This document shows, one piece after another, positions 21,569 through 34,309 of a stretch of 64,000 nt of DNA (positions are counted from its first letter, which is position 1; each line of letters opens with the position of its first letter). The notes beneath the pieces were generated by a model. That model had not been told where the DNA came from, made no database searches, and was given only the letters and a program-made list of their open reading frames with translations. The translations under genes were made by a program, and so were the position numbers. Source of the DNA: Oidiodendron maius Zn (lineage: Eukaryota > Ascomycota > Leotiomycetes > Myxotrichaceae); the NCBI GenBank assembly GCA_000827325.1, contig KN832871.1, positions 2,914,001 through 2,978,000 of the forward strand. Direction: 5' to 3'.

Positions 21569-22117
21569 TAGTACCTTAGGCTCTCGGGAATTGATTCAAA
21601 AGATGCTGTTTAAATCACGGCAACGAATTACGATCACGGACTTTATCTAAAAGCCTAGCTATACATATGTATCATTGAGCATTCCACGTAGACTAATAGC
21701 CAGAAGACAAAGAGGCTACATGGTTACATTAACTTTCCACAATCCGTATCCATTACACGAGTCACCTAGAATGCCATCAGGATCCTGGCACCGTCCCCTT
21801 CTGGCTCCCGTCCCTTTCAAACGCGGCAAAAATCCATTCCATTCCATTACAGTCTGACGGTTGACAATGCGCCCGTTTGCCCCAGTCCTTGTTCCCACAC
21901 AAGGAAATTGGTGGAGTAGAATCCTGCGTCAAATAACTCCTCGTAAACCCGTTGCAATCCCAGAAGGAAATCTCAGTACAAAGAATCGGTTAAATGAGGC
22001 AGTGGCTGGTGTCTCAAATCGGCGTTTGGCCCAGGTTTGTTGCCTCTGTTCACTCAATTCTTGTTGTGTGCGGTGTGAAACCGTGGCCGGCGTCAACTGT
22101 GTATAGAATGGGGCCGT
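21569..22117. other. intergenic
   Basis: 3' flank of the mannosyltransferase gene. Only short frames; nothing recognised. Confidence 0.5.
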
Positions 22118-23608
<1,491 letters not shown>

Positions 23609-24511
23609 AGCGACGAAACCCCCGGGGCCTACTGCACCACCAGCACTGGGACTGCTATGTTATCGAGTCGGCCGGTTAAGGGCAGTCGCACCGTCGTCAA
23701 GAGTGTCAGGGTAGTCGGACCGCGAAGCTGAGAGTGAAGTTGCCAAGTTTTACGAAGTTGGCGTGGCAGGGAGAACGTACTTAGAAATTGAGGTCTAGCG
23801 AGATGGGCCTCGTAAGTCGCGAGCTATTGGAATGCCGATTCAGCTCTGGCGCATTAGCGCTCACATATTATTGCCATTTGAGTTGTCAATTGGGCATAGG
23901 ATAGAAGGGACCAGAAAACACAAGACTGATTTTATACATCCAAATTGATCGCATTGAGCTGTGGTGAGGTTACTTGTGTCGGCTGCTCAAGAATGTTGGT
24001 ACCTCAGGTACCAATATCGATCTACGACAGATCCCGTGCTTTTTTCTTCCGTTGCTCGTCAGGGGCCTGGAGTCTGACGAGAATGGAAATTGCATTTTGC
24101 CGCATAAAGGGGAATTGCATCACGTGAGTTCGCGAAGGATTACATATATCCTCGGCGCGTCCGCGCGCCCTTTGTTCCCCGCTTACGAACGACAACGACC
24201 AGAGCGTCGCTGGCGAACTTTTGGCTACCAAGTCTGAAGAGGATCTTAATCTGACCTATTATCGCTCAAAGGAGGCATTATAATACATGCAGTCGCCCGC
24301 TACGCCTATTCCCAAGGAATTAACAGCCGTCAAGACTCCTCCCAGTTACCGAAGAACAAGACACAATTTTGTCTCTATCATTCATCAAGTACTGCAATCT
24401 AGCTGCTTCTAAGCCCCGGGAAATACCGCAGTGATTCCGTTCACACTAAGACCTCTCACATTGAGAGCGCTGAAGACTTTCCACGTCACCAACTATATCA
24501 GGTTGTACGCT
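23609..24511. promoter_or_regulatory. divergent intergenic region, ANP1-like / MAG1
   Basis: 903 bases between opposing start codons. It contains a 19-bp palindrome at 23,996-24,014 and a short CpG-rich patch near 24,155. No gene is seen. Confidence 0.4.
23996..24014. repeat. 19-bp palindrome
   Basis: Two perfect 9-bp arms, TTGGTACCT and AGGTACCAA, with one central base. It sits between divergent promoters, about 390 bp from the ANP1-like start and 500 bp from the MAG1 start. It could be a dimeric factor site; that is inference. Confidence 0.6.
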
Positions 24512-25727
24512 ATGTCTTCGAGGCGCTCAGCCCGTTTGAGTGCGGCTACAGCAGCCATCAAAGAAGATCCAGTGCCTGAGCCTGAAGTACCTAAGAAAGC
24601 AAACACAGGTCGGAAACGAAAGAGCGCTCCTGCACCTGAGCCTCAACAAAATGGGAGTACAGCTCCATCCACCCCGAAGAGGAAGCGAGCCGCAAAAGCA
24701 AAAGTTCCGCCTGCCACGCCTACTCCGGCAGCAGTGGGATTGATGTCGGCTGGGTATAGCTCAGGAGATATCGATGATCCCGCACCTCCTGCCATCAACC
24801 GGCTGGCAGTGCCAAATGGCACAAATGCTCCGTTGCTATCCCCAGAGACACGTCGAGTAATTTCCAATAAGCCCTTGGCTCAAGTCTCGCCATCAAAAGC
24901 CTCACAGGTCAAGACTACGACGGGAAATATTCTTGAGGAAGCACTGGCTCATCTAATCAAGGTATCGCCGAAATTGAGGCCAGTGATCGAGCAGCATCAC
25001 TGCCATGTTTTCTCACCAGAGGGTCTGGCAGAGGAGATTGATCCTTTCAGAAGTCTGGTAAGCGGCATAATATCTCAACAGGTATGTCAACGTCCAAGCA
25101 TCCTCACCATTCACAATGAGCTTCTTGCTCATGCATACTAGGTCTCTGGAGCCGCCGCGAAGTCTATCAAGGCTAAATTCGTCGCGCTCTTCAATGAAGA
25201 CGTCGAGGATGCTGGGAAGCACACCTTCCCCACCCCGTCCCAAGTGTGTACCAGGTCGATCGAAGTGCTGCGCACTGCCGGGCTCTCGCAGCGCAAGGCC
25301 GAGTACGTGCTTGGACTGGCGGAGAAGTTCCAAAACGGAGAACTTAGCGCGGAAATGCTATTCGAGGCATCGTATGAAGATGTGCTGGAAGAGCTGATCA
25401 AGGTGAGGGGACTGGGGAAGTGGAGTGTAGAGATGTTCGCTTGCTTCGGATTGAAGAGAATGGATGTCTTCTCGACTGGAGACTTGGGTGTTCAGAGGGG
25501 TATGGCGGCATTTGTGGGTAGAGATGTCAATAAGTTGAAGAATGGCAAGGGAGGAAAGTGGAAGTATATGGCCGAGAAGGAGATGGAAGAGATTGCTGAG
25601 AAATATAAGCCGTACAGGTAAGTTACCTCTGGTTTATTTGAGGGTTGGCTGACTTGGAAATAGGAGTGTGTTTATGTGGTACATGTGGAGAGTAGAGGAC
25701 GTGGATATCAGCACTTTTAACAACTGA
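24512..25727 (+). CDS. MAG1: DNA-3-methyladenine glycosylase (MAG1/AlkA type)
   Basis: Three exons, 24512-25081, 25142-25617 and 25664-25727, give 369 residues with frame kept (donors GTATGT and GTAAGT). The start MSSRRSARLSAATAAIKED is the first ATG; the frame is open upstream. A basic, Pro/Ala-rich N-terminus of about 140 residues is followed by the HhH-GPD fold: DPFRSLVSGIISQQVSGAAA across the first intron, the helix-hairpin-helix VRGLGKWSVEMFACF (about residue 278-292), and the catalytic Asp304 in FSTGDLGVQRG. The last exon ends YRSVFMWYMWRVED. It removes alkylated purines to begin base excision repair. The N-terminus could carry a nuclear signal (KRKRAAKAK). Confidence 0.95.
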
Positions 25728-28333
25728 CATGGTGCTGGGAGTTGGCCCGCACGAACTAGTTGGCTTTGGCTCGGATATTTACCAAGGTAAATTCAGGCTT
25801 GTCGACAAAGAAAAAGACATTTGAAACCCATCGTATCCTCGTTCAATATAGATATAGTGCGAGTATCTGGGAGTGGCAGTGACATGAATTTAATAAGTTA
25901 ATCTGATTTTTCCCGATGTGTCTAAACCCAACGACGAGTATGCCTACTTTAGATGAGGAATATTCTGTACAGCTATGACAGCTGCGGCACAAGGTTGCAC
26001 TGCTTTCAGAGACACTTTGTGCACAGCAGAATGGAAGCCACACCCGTCCGTGGTATGTTTCGCTGCATAATACACAAAGCTAGCTTGCACGTAATTGCTG
26101 TTCGCATTGTAGATGCGATGTAGGATTACACCCCATGGTCGTCGTACTGGCAAGGAGCAGCACGAACTCAAATGCTCGCTCCCTCCAGTTGTAACGCAAT
26201 GGATTTGGACTTTGTTTCCTTCTCTTTAGAGAAGATCAAATTTACCTTAATTGTCCGAAAATTGGATCTAGTGAAGGCTTTCGGGGTTCGTGGAATTTTC
26301 GATCGTGGAAAGAGGAATGATGCGCACAAGGCGGGAAGCCGATACTGCAGGGGGCAACTCTTTTCAGTTAGTCCTTGAGCAGGGCCATCAGTTCACCGTC
26401 AGACTGTACGCCAGCGTAAATCGCTTCCAAGGAGCAATCTTTCCCTGAGAAGGTCCGATATCAAATACTAGAACCGGATGATTGGACAGCGGTTAGGGTG
26501 CTGGTCACCGCCTCTCTCGGCATATAGTAGTGTCTCGCTGGACCAGGCGCTGCCAAGCAAAGGGGTAGACGTCCGGGGGGCGCTCTTTCGGGCGGGTCAA
26601 TGATATAGAGCGCTTCCGAGACAGTTCCTCCTCCGAGCTGCAACGTTCGCAAGGTAACGTGCCGACTTTCTTGCCCAGTTCCCGCATCTGGTATCCATGC
26701 CTAAGTTGAAACATGTCCTAGGGGACCCTGGGCTCCTCGGAGCACACGCCAACCTCAAGCGGGGGAAGGTGCGCCAAGCCAAGATCTCCTAGCGGTCTTG
26801 CTGTACGAACGCCTCTGTCGCCCGGCGGTTCCTGTCTGTAACCCGAATGTCTCTCGCGGATCCCCACCCGAGGTCCGCACGGAAGGGAGGAGAAGCAAAG
26901 AGATCACGATGTTTACGATTTTTACGATTTGAATGATTCAACCTTGCTTCGATGCTTCCTGGGCCGGATTGTTGAGAAAGGGGGCTGCTTCTGTCCCCAT
27001 AGAGAACAGTGGGCTGGTAAACGCGGCCTAGCACGGAGGTTACGGGGGCATCGACCCCCATGTACTTGCTCTAGGGCCAGTGATTGGGGTACAGCGACGT
27101 CCTGTGGAGGCTAAGTTGGCGGCTGATAGAAGGATCGTCTGTACTGTAATATTCCTCTTATCTCGAACGACGCATGTGGAGGTGCGCCAGCCATACTCCA
27201 TTCTGGCTGCCGTATCAGCATGCCTGCAGAAGAGAGCGCCAAGGGAAGCAGAGGAGCAGCGACGAGAGCAGAGAGGAGGAATGCATGTGTTGTGTTCGTA
27301 TGCCCACTTTCTTACTGTGCTGATTCAGGAGCTGATGCAGTCGATAGGCACAGCCGTTTGCAGCGCTCCAGCCCGGGCTGGCCGGAGTCATTCTGGCAGC
27401 CACCGCCTCCGTACCTGACAGCCACAGGTGTCGTACCATAGGAAAGTACGGCATGGCGCATAGCACGAAAGTACGTAACTGGGTGCCACTCGCACTTTCG
27501 TACAGTAGTGGGAAGCTGGAGTTGATCGCCAGCCCCTAAGTCGGTTGTGGCCCCACGCTAATCCCGTGAGCGTCGGGGTCGACTGTTAACCTTCTCACCT
27601 CCCTCTTTCCAAACCTCCCAACCGCCTCCTCTCCTCGACCTCTTGTCTCCTCCTCCTCTCCTCCTCCTCTCCCACTTCCTCTCCCGCCTCCTCCGATCCC
27701 TTCCCTGTATCGCAGACTCGTCCTTTGTTGTTTGTGTGTGTATCGTGCAAGTTTTGTTTGTTTTTGTCCGTAAAAAAGTTTCAGTCGCTTGCATTCTTTT
27801 GTTTCTCCCAGCTCTTTTTCCGGACTGCTGCTAGCTCGACAAACTGCCTTCGTCCGATCTCCAGCGCCCTGCGAATATTTTAGTACTGAGCAGTGCTGAT
27901 GACTTAACTGTCATCGCTCTGTTCTCTACTTGATCCTCTCCAATGTGTCCGTCATAGTAATCTTAATACCCAAGCTCTCCCAGAGTCTGGCACTCAATTA
28001 CCGCGCTGCAAAACCCCTCCCGACCTCATCCTCCATTGTGGTCTTCCAATCGAAAGTCCTGGCTTGACGACTACCCCAACGGACTCTGCAGTCTGCTGGT
28101 TTTTGAGAGCTCTCTTGGTTTGATACCCAGGAGTTGATCCCTTCAACCTCGTCCCCGAGGACTCCGCAGGACGACGGCCCTAAATCGTCCTCACCACAAA
28201 CATCCCCCTCACTACTAGGCCTCCGATCACCCTCAAAATCTCTAGATATATCTGTATTTAGATCTCCGGCACTGATCTACCACAGATTCATATTCTCTAC
28301 ATCCCCACGCCTTTTCCAATATCACACTACATC
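25728..28333. other. long intergenic region upstream of aspartic protease
   Basis: 2.6 kb without a recognisable gene; only short overlapping frames on both strands. A C/T tract lies at 27,590-27,710. A short inverted pair (ACGAAAGT / ACTTTCGT) lies at about 27,465-27,500. The right 600 bases may be a long leader of the protease gene. Confidence 0.45.
27590..27710 (+). repeat. C/T-rich (TCC)n-like tract
   Basis: An almost uninterrupted pyrimidine run on the plus strand, built of CTCCTC units, about 620 bp before the protease start. Such tracts are common near fungal transcription starts. It explains the large Arg/Glu/Gly-rich antisense frame there. Confidence 0.65.
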
Positions 28334-30119
28334 ATGCTCGCCACGAAAGCCATCAATACTCTCGTGGGTATCTTAACCCTCTGCCAACTTGCAGTTGCAT
28401 TCTTCCCCTGGAAACCGGATTATAGATGTGCTCGCGACCCTAATTGTCACCCCTCGAAGCCTTCTGTCCCAGCAGTGGATGGAAGCACGACCACATTTAA
28501 GCTAAAGCAACGATTACCAGAAGTGAGATTTATTCTTTCAAATCAACTTTCAACAGTGCTGACAAAAGCAGTCTTCGAAACCGCATGCTGTCCAAATCCG
28601 TAACCTTCATGATCGACTGGTTCGCAAGTACAGCCGCGCAACTTCCGCCAAGGCTGTCAAAAGAGGGGATGATGCTTTTCCTACTGTCACAGCTGCCACA
28701 CCGTCTCAGACTGACAGCGCTGGCATTAACCAGGACGGAACTGACTACTCGTACTTCGCTACTGTGCTTATCGGATCTAATAACACTCCTCTTGAAATGC
28801 TTTTGGACACTGGCGCTGGAAATTCCTGGGTGATGGGATCTTCGTGTACTTCTGTTCCATGCACCCAACACAGCACCTTTGGCCCGGACGACTCCCAGAC
28901 TTATACTCCTCTAGACGGAGAAACGTTTGCAGTCGATTATGGCACAGGTCAAGTTAGCGGAACCCTTGCAAACGATACGATTTCCTTTGCGGGGTTGAAG
29001 CTAGAGATGACTCTTGGAATTGCCAATCAAACTAGCAGTGATTTCAGCAGTTATCCCATGGATGGTATTCTTGGGTTGTCACAACTTCAAGCCAGCAATC
29101 AGCCTAACTTCATCCAAACTCTTGTAGCAGCAAAGCTTTTGCAATCGAACGTGTTTGGCATAAGCCTCAGCCGCAGCGGAGATGGTCCCAATAACGGAGA
29201 GATCAATTTTGGCGCGCCTGATACCACAAGATATAATGGAGACCTTAGCTATACATCAGTCGACTCCAATGGCGAGTCTGATTGGGCTATTCCAATGGGT
29301 GGTATTGGCTGGGATGGTCAAGATAGTGGACTGACTGGCCGCCTTGCATACTTGGACACGGGAACATCGTTCATCTTTTGCCCAGCCGATGATGCGAAGG
29401 CTCTGCATAATTTGATCCCCGGATCTTCTCTACAGCCTGATGGCGCAACATACCACGTCCCATGTTCAACTACAGACTCTATACAGGTAACGTTTTCTGG
29501 AGTCACATACAATATCTCATCCGAAGATTGGGTGGGCCCGAATACGAATGGTGAATGCACAAGCAATATCTATGGCCAGCCTGTCGTTCAGGATGGCTGG
29601 CTGCTAGGCGACACGTTCTTGAAGAATGTCTATACCTTGTTTGATGTTGACCAGAATAGGATTGGTGAGTGTTCCATGACTGCTAGCGCCTTAAAAGGAC
29701 CTGTGGCTGACTAGACTGCAGGACTCGCAGAGAAGATTGCTCCCTCTGATTCATCGCCAACAACAACATCTTCTGGTGGGCCAAATTCTTCCCCATATTC
29801 CGGATCCAGTTACCCGAGTAGTACAAGTGCTCTCGCCGCTGGATCTCCCACGGCAACATCACAGAGCAGTTCTAACGGAGGCTCTACAGGATCTACCACG
29901 GTACCATCGGCGACAGACACTACTGGATCGTCAGGTGCCGCGCTGACGGGCACACCGAGCTCTAACCAGCTCAGTTCAGCCTCATCTGGTGTCCAATCAG
30001 CTGCCGAGACCTCTTCGCCAGCATCTTCCTCGCCATCAAAGACATCAAGTGCCAGTCGACTTGATATCAGACTGTCCTTGGCGGCGGTCCTCGCATTACT
30101 TTCAATGATCGCCTTCTAA
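28334..30119 (+). CDS. secreted pepsin-like aspartic protease, probably GPI-anchored
   Basis: Three exons, 28334-28522, 28572-29664 and 29722-30119, give 559 residues with junction phases 0 and 1. A signal peptide (MLATKAINTLVGILTLCQLA) and a propeptide of about 100 residues come first. The A1 fold follows with both catalytic motifs: LLDTGAGNSWV (Asp142) and YLDTGTSF (Asp325). The flap region DYGTGQVSGTLAND is present, and the fold ends NVYTLFDVDQNRIGLAEK across the last intron. The last 130 residues are Ser/Thr-rich and end in a hydrophobic run (LSLAAVLALLSMIAF), fitting a GPI signal. Yapsin- or OpsB-like enzymes of this build act at the cell surface; specificity is unknown. Confidence 0.94.
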
Positions 30120-30712
30120 ATGCCTGTGTGAATCTCGCACCGGTAATAATTGCATAGGATGTTCGTGGTTGCCATGCAAACACGTTTTGTATGTATGGAG
30201 GAACTGGAGACTTCTGGTTCTCTGTAACTTGTCTCATTCAACGTCACCCAACAGCCTATGGTGACCTACTCACCTTGCTTGAAGATCTAGTTAGCTAGGC
30301 GGGCAACCCTTTCAAGCCTTTAATCGTCTATTTGAAGCTCGGACTGTATTATATTAGCATACCATTTGCAGCATTGCATGGACGAACAATGGTAGCGGGT
30401 GGAATCCGCATACCAATCGAAAATCAGCCTTAAGCTGATGTACATTCTACATGGTCACGTACATAGAAATAATAATGGACCACAAAGCCTTGCACGAGAC
30501 TCCGGTACTATGTGATATGTACAACGTGAGCAAATCCTTTCACGATAGAAGTTCTGCGTTTTATACGTAGATCCACACAGGGGCGTGGACGACATCCTTG
30601 ATCCCTGATATTAATAAAGTTCGCTGTCACATAAGCGAGTTACGAATTCGTAGACCTCGAATGCCAGTAAGAGCAACATCATCCTCAACCAGCATGCTCC
30701 CGCGATAGCAGC
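30120..30712. other. intergenic
   Basis: 3' flank of the protease and promoter of the transporter. No gene recognised. Confidence 0.5.
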
Positions 30713-32425
30713 ATGTCCATGGCCAGGACAAATAACGCCCGGAGAGATGGAGTGGATCCCAACGGTCCTGCAAACGATGAAGACAGAGGTCTCCTCTCTG
30801 GCAACTCGTCCGAAGACGAGGACATAGTTGTGCCACCACCACAACCGACATCCACTGACGACGAGCCTCGCACTCCGCGAACACCCAATCGAGTACGATT
30901 TGACCTGCCAGGTGGAGAGGAAGGCGGCGAACACGATGATGAGCCTCCACCGTACCCGACATCCCCCCTTTCCGGGCGCCGCGAACCTCGCCCGCGAGCC
31001 ATCGTCCCACTGCTCACGGACATCGAGGCGCCGTCCGTTACGCTCGCCACGAGCCCCTGGGGCGACGAGGACGAAGTGCACGAATGGGCCGAGCAGGAAC
31101 GGCGACGGCCTAAGTCTGGGCTGCGCTCTGCCTTCATGAACATGGCCAACTCGATCATCGGCGCGGGGATCATTGGGCAGCCGTATGCGCTGCGCCAGGC
31201 TGGCCTGCTGACGGGTGTGGTGCTGCTGGTCGTCTTGACGGTCACGGTGGACTGGACAATCCGCCTGATCGTCATCAATAGCAAGTTGAGCGGGAGCAAT
31301 AGTTTTCAGGGCACGGTACAGCATTGTTTCGGGAAGACGGGGCTGATAGCGATTTCGATTGCCCAGTGGGCGTTTGCGTTTGGCGGCATGGTGGCGTTTG
31401 GAATCATTGTGGGAGACACGATTCCGCATGTCTTGGCCGCAGTATGGCCGAATTTAGAGAATATACCGGTTCTGAGTCTCTTGACGAATCGAAGGGCTGT
31501 CATTGTCATTTGTATACTCGGAGTCAGTTATCCCCTTAGTCTCTATAGAGACATTGCAAAGGTAAGACTCCTTGGGCCGAGGATTCTGTCCTTCTTTCTA
31601 AATGAGAATAGCTGGCGAAAGCAAGCACACTGGCTTTGGTCAGCATGCTGGTTATTCTGATTGCAGTTGTCACACAAGGTTTCCGGGTACCGAGTTCTGA
31701 TAAGGGTAGCTTTAGCACGTCCCTTTTGATTCTCAACGATGGCGTCTTCCAGGCTGTAGGCGTCATCTCCTTCGGTTTGTCTTCCCTACTCTCCCCTTTC
31801 GTCCCCGATCTAACCCCAAACAGCGTTCGTCTGTCATCATAACTCTCTCCTGATTTACGGATCCCTCAAGACGCCTACTATCGATCGTTTCGCAAAGGTC
31901 ACTCACTACAGTACGGGGATTTCCATGATAGCCTGTCTTGCCATGGCCCTGGTGGGATTCCTGACCTTCGGTTCCTTGACTCAAGGCAACGTCCTTAATA
32001 ACTTCCCTTCCGATAACACCGTGGTCAACATTGCCCGGCTCTGTTTCGGATTAAACATGCTTACCACTCTGCCCCTCGAGGCATTCGTCTGTAGAGAAGT
32101 GATGTTCAATTACTGGTTCCCAGGCGAGCCGTTCAACATGAACCTACATTTGATCTTCTCCACCAGTTTGGTGGTCACCTCCATGACACTAAGTCTCATT
32201 ACCTGCGATCTCGGTGCCGTCTTCGAGCTGATCGGCGCGACGAGCGCTTGTGCTCTTGCCTACATACTACCTCCATTGTGCTACATCAAGCTCAGCACCC
32301 GGAGCTGGAGGACGATTCCTGCTGCCATATGCGTAGTATTTGGCTTCCTTGTCATGGGGATCAGCCTGGTGCAGGCAGTGATGAAGATGATTCGGAATGA
32401 AGGGGGTGTTGCTCAATGCCGATAG
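30713..32425 (+). CDS. AVT-type (SLC38/AAAP) amino acid transporter, probably vacuolar
   Basis: Three exons, 30713-31561, 31612-31774 and 31824-32425, give 537 residues with phases 0 and 1. An acidic, Pro-rich cytosolic N-terminus of about 140 residues precedes about eleven membrane segments. The first carries the family signature SAFMNMANSIIGAGIIGQPY. The second splice rebuilds the conserved ISFAFVCHHNSLLIYGSLK motif. TLPLEAFVCREV and CDLGAVFELIGATSACALAY follow. Yeast Avt proteins exchange amino acids with protons across the vacuolar membrane; the closest paralogue here cannot be decided. The large antisense frames in its first exon are shadows. Confidence 0.92.
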
Positions 32426-32506
32426 ATATGTATGTATGACCCATGTTAAAAGAATATAGACTGTACGATACTGCTGAAGGACTTGAATTATCTCTATCTG
32501 CCCCAT

Positions 32507-33001
32507 TTATTCGGTCGCTACCTTCAATAACATATTTTGGTTCCTCGACTCCGGCTGAGCCATAGTCTGATCCATGGTCTCTTGCTCAACCATGATAGAG
32601 TCTTTCGTCTCTTGCTCTACCATCTTTTGATCCCCAAACTCTTGCTCCGCCATTCTCTGCTTGTTAATCTCCTGCTCAGCCACACTCTGATTTGCCGTCT
32701 GTCGCTCATTCAAACCTTCATCCTTATGCGCAGCCCACACCTTCTCCCACAAGTCATTCGGAGACATTCCGTCGACCTCGCTCTTGAATTCGTACTGTGT
32801 CCCGTGTCGATGGATACACTTCTGACGATCACCATCAGTCATGCAGCCAGACTCAGGCGCCGTGTGCTTCACAAGTTTGTAGGCGGGGCAAGGCGCATTG
32901 GAGACTTGCTTGCGCGTCTGATCGACGTGTTTGAAGCATATGTGGTGCATCGTTACGACGCACTCGCAATCCTGAAACGTCATGATAGTCTCGACACACA
33001 T
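32507..33001 (-). CDS. Cys/His-rich protein A of a tandem pair, unknown family
   Basis: Single exon of 164 residues starting MCVETIMTFQDCECVVTMHH. The N-terminal half shares a clear pattern with its neighbour at 33.5-34.3 kb: MC, CxC, HxxC, HVDxTxKQ, NAPCP, GC and RQxC. The spacing CxC-x5-H-x2-C-x2-H suggests metal binding. After a Trp-containing segment (LWEKVWAAHKDE) the tail is made of five imperfect 10-residue repeats of the type MVEQETxDQ. No signal peptide or membrane segment. I do not recognise the family; function unknown. Confidence 0.72.
   Translation of the reverse strand: MCVETIMTFQDCECVVTMHHICFKHVDQTRKQVSNAPCPAYKLVKHTAPESGCMTDGDRQKCIHRHGTQYEFKSEVDGMSPNDLWEKVWAAHKDEGLNERQTANQSVAEQEINKQRMAEQEFGDQKMVEQETKDSIMVEQETMDQTMAQPESRNQNMLLKVATE
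32537..32686 (-). repeat. five 30-bp coding repeats
   Basis: The tail of protein A consists of five tandem 10-residue units with consensus (M/V)(A/V)EQE(T/x)xDQ(x). The DNA units have diverged but keep the 30-bp period and the frame. Confidence 0.65.
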
Positions 33002-33535
33002 CGGGATGACTTAGCTGAGGAAAAGTTGATGGTTGCTATCTTTCAGGTGTAGATCGAGTTAGCTGTCTGCGTCGTGTCAGCTCAGGGCGCGATTGGAGTA
33101 ATACTTCCAACACAGCTACGTACTATAAGAAGCTTTTCTTGTTTGTGATTTTAGAAATGTAACGGTGAGAGGGGGATTAATGCTTGATGTTTCCCCCCGC
33201 TGAACGAGAGCCGTGGGATATCCGCGTTTGTGGTTATTTGCTTGGTGTTGGAGAAGGTTGTCGCGCACAATGCAATTAAGCTATGTCTCAAAATGGTCGA
33301 TCAAGTAAGTTGTGCGTGAATACAGAAATCGACAATGGCCTCAATTTGGCAAGCTATCTCGGGGAATTATCCGGTCATCCTTTCATTGCTTTCATTATTG
33401 GGCAAAGTTTATTGGCAGTGTGAATCTCTTAATGTACAAGCGTATGAGCGTCTCAAGTGATGGACCCTACCTATCCCAACTGTGCAGGTAGCATGGACAG
33501 TTCTGCATGGTGTAATATCCTCTCCATGTTGATAT
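33002..33535. other. spacer between the tandem Cys/His-rich genes
   Basis: Promoter of protein A and 3' flank of protein B. Nothing else is recognised. Confidence 0.5.
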
Positions 33536-34309
33536 TCAGTTGTTGCCGACTCTCTTCTCGAGCTGGACCTTTCCCTTCCCGAGCTTGACCTTCTTGGCGT
33601 CTCTTTGGTCCCCCACATCCTTATTTCCATCCTCCATGCTATCCTCAATCTTCAACTTCTCAATACCCTCCTCCATCTCCAAATCAGCACTGGCACTATC
33701 CGCAAACTGGACCTTCAGCTGAGGCGTATCTTCTCTCTTAGTCTTTGCCGCGGGCTTAGGCTTGACATTCTCCTTCTTGGTCTCCTTCTTGATCACCTTC
33801 CTAGTCTTCTTATTGGCCTTCTGCTCCTTTGGCTTCTCCTCCTTCGGCTTCTCCTCCACTCTAATCTCCTACATAGTCTGTCAGTCTCTCCTTTCCTTCC
33901 CCATATCCGCGAGCACCATTAAACATACCTCTTCAGCGGTCCGATGTCTCCACCACTGATATTCCTCCCTTCCAATTCCACAACTATGATCCCTGCCCAT
34001 CATCCAAGATCCATTCTCGCACTCATGCTTCTCGCCGGGTAGTCTCTCCTCGCAGAAGCGCCAGTCGCACGCCTTATATCTACGATCGGTCCAGGGCTCG
34101 AACGCATAGGTCGTCTCAGTCTTGCACTCCTGCCTGCCGCGCTCATGACCGCAGCCGACCTCTTGGGTCTCGATGTAGCGGAGCTCGAGGTCAGGGCACG
34201 GCGCGTTGTCGAGCTGCTTGTGGGTATGGTCGACGTGACGGAGGCAGACCATGTGCCGGATTCTCTTACAGTCACAGGAGTGGTAGTACTGGGTGACTTG
34301 GAGGCACAT
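33536..34309 (-). CDS. Cys/His-rich protein B of a tandem pair, unknown family
   Basis: Two exons, 34309-33929 and 33868-33536, join in phase 0 (donor GTATGT, acceptor TAG), giving 237 residues. The start MCLQVTQYYHSCDCKRIRHM aligns with protein A through CxC, HxxC, HVDxTxKQ, NAPCP, GC and RQxC. Protein B adds a second Cys/His stretch missing in A (KACDWRFCEERLPGEKHECE, then GRDHSCGIG and YQWWRHR). The second exon is a very Lys/Glu-rich tail (VEEKPKEEKPKEQKANKK) with nuclear-signal-like basic runs. A local duplication with divergent tails is the simplest reading. Function unknown; a metal-binding, possibly nuclear protein is inference. Confidence 0.75.

Noticed and set aside
27041-27065. Short GGGGG...CCCCC hairpin
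   Set aside because: Only five paired bases; no T-run or RNA-gene context.
27558-27794. Arg/Glu/Gly-rich minus-strand frame
   Set aside because: Product of the C/T tract on the other strand.
30611-31429. 272-codon minus-strand frame rich in Arg
   Set aside because: Shadow of the first exon of the amino acid transporter; no domain and unnatural composition.
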